NCBI GenBank assembly: GCA_963204915.1
Contig: CAUJHS010000096.1
Location: forward strand, 23,235 to 87,234
Length of the DNA: 64,000 bases
Source: Planctomycetota bacterium
GTDB taxonomy: Bacteria; Planctomycetota; Planctomycetia; Pirellulales; Pirellulaceae
Direction: 5' to 3'
Part shown: positions 63,864-64,000 of the stretch, one piece after another
Layout of the letters: each line of letters opens with the position of its first letter
Numbering within the stretch: position 1 is the first letter of the stretch
Notes under the pieces: model-generated
The model's database searches: none
What the model was told of the DNA's origin: nothing
The model's input: the letters and a program-made list of their open reading frames with translations, nothing else
Program-made: the position numbers and the translations under genes

Positions 63864-64000
63864 GCAGTACGGACATTCAAAAACCTGATGAAAGGAAGGC
63901 GGCGAGCCACACGAAGCCTACGAAATTGACCGGTTTCTTCTCATAACGCGTGGCCACCCTCCTGAACCGTTTGATCCGCCCGAAGAACCGCTCGATCACG
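63864..64000 (-). mobile_element. End of an IS5-family insertion sequence, continues past the window
   Basis: The terminal sequence GCAGTACGGACATTCAAA is followed directly by the 3' end of a transposase gene on the minus strand. The rest of the element is outside the window. Confidence 0.65.
63877..64000 (-). CDS. IS5-type DDE transposase, C-terminal fragment
   Basis: About 40 codons, open to the right edge. The frame reads VIERFFGRIKRFRRVATRYE, then KKPVNFVGFVWLAAFLSSGF and stop. This is the C-terminal signature of IS5-family transposases, with the Glu of VIERFFGRIKRFRR being the third residue of the DDE triad. The N-terminal part is outside the window. Its stop lies 13 bases from the inferred element end. 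Confidence 0.8.
   Translation of the reverse strand, partial: VIERFFGRIKRFRRVATRYEKKPVNFVGFVWLAAFLSSGF

Noticed and set aside
1..64000. tRNA, rRNA, CRISPR arrays and classical toxin-antitoxin or restriction genes
   Set aside because: Looked for by motif and repeat pattern by eye; none found. A covariance search was not possible.

Overview
The window looks like a chromosomal segment from a planctomycete, probably of the Pirellulales type. The evidence is gene content: four pairs of CxxCH-containing planctomycete cytochrome-domain proteins (DUF1549/DUF1553 or DUF1587/1592/1588 types) with Tat-exported DUF1501/DUF1552 partners, a formylglycine sulfatase, a ceramidase-like hydrolase, delta-60 repeats, a YidC with an inserted PDZ domain, and a PduS/PduT-like microcompartment pair. 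Base composition is moderately GC-rich. No tRNA, rRNA or CRISPR array was seen.

Layout. 1-12.5 kb: end of a D-tagatose/D-psicose 3-epimerase-like gene, an SF1 helicase with a DbpA-like RNA-binding N-terminus, a lipoprotein, a double-lobed alpha/beta hydrolase, YidC, an acetyltransferase, a family-2 glycosyltransferase, a MoxR-type ATPase, a His-rich exported protein and a MerC-like membrane protein. 12.5-21.8 kb: an eight-gene minus-strand redox operon. It has two periplasmic beta-propeller proteins, a 70-residue Cys-rich membrane protein, a Tat-exported polyferredoxin, a NapH/NosR-like membrane Fe-S protein, a small membrane protein, a NuoE-NuoF fusion, and a flavoprotein joining NuoG-like Fe-S ends to a GltD core that lacks its NAD(P)H domain. 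22-28.6 kb: a TPR/beta-barrel protein, secreted low-complexity proteins, a cyclase and a YeiH transporter. 28.9-45.3 kb: ceramidase-like enzyme, cytochrome/DUF1501 pairs, KtrAB potassium uptake, the PduS/PduT pair and a sulfatase.

45.6-50.5 kb: small secreted or membrane proteins, then a nucleic-acid repair locus. An ATP-dependent RNA ligase is translationally coupled to an HD-Pnk-type end-healing enzyme, and a DNA ligase with an N-terminal SWIM zinc finger is divergently transcribed from them. 50.5-62.6 kb: two more cytochrome/DUF1501-type pairs flank a tandem universal stress protein, a frameshifted GreA/GreB-like gene and an internally deleted IS630-type element with visible inverted repeats. 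62.9-64 kb: a delta-60 repeat gene whose 5' end is cut off by an IS5-type transposase running off the right edge.

The best candidates for under-described biology are the redox operon (NADH-reactive NuoEF and a modified flavoprotein next to membrane and periplasmic Fe-S proteins, with no recognisable terminal catalytic subunit), the HD-Pnk/RNA-ligase/SWIM-ligase locus, and the orphan PduS-PduT pair beside KtrAB. Their functions are inferred from domains and gene order only.
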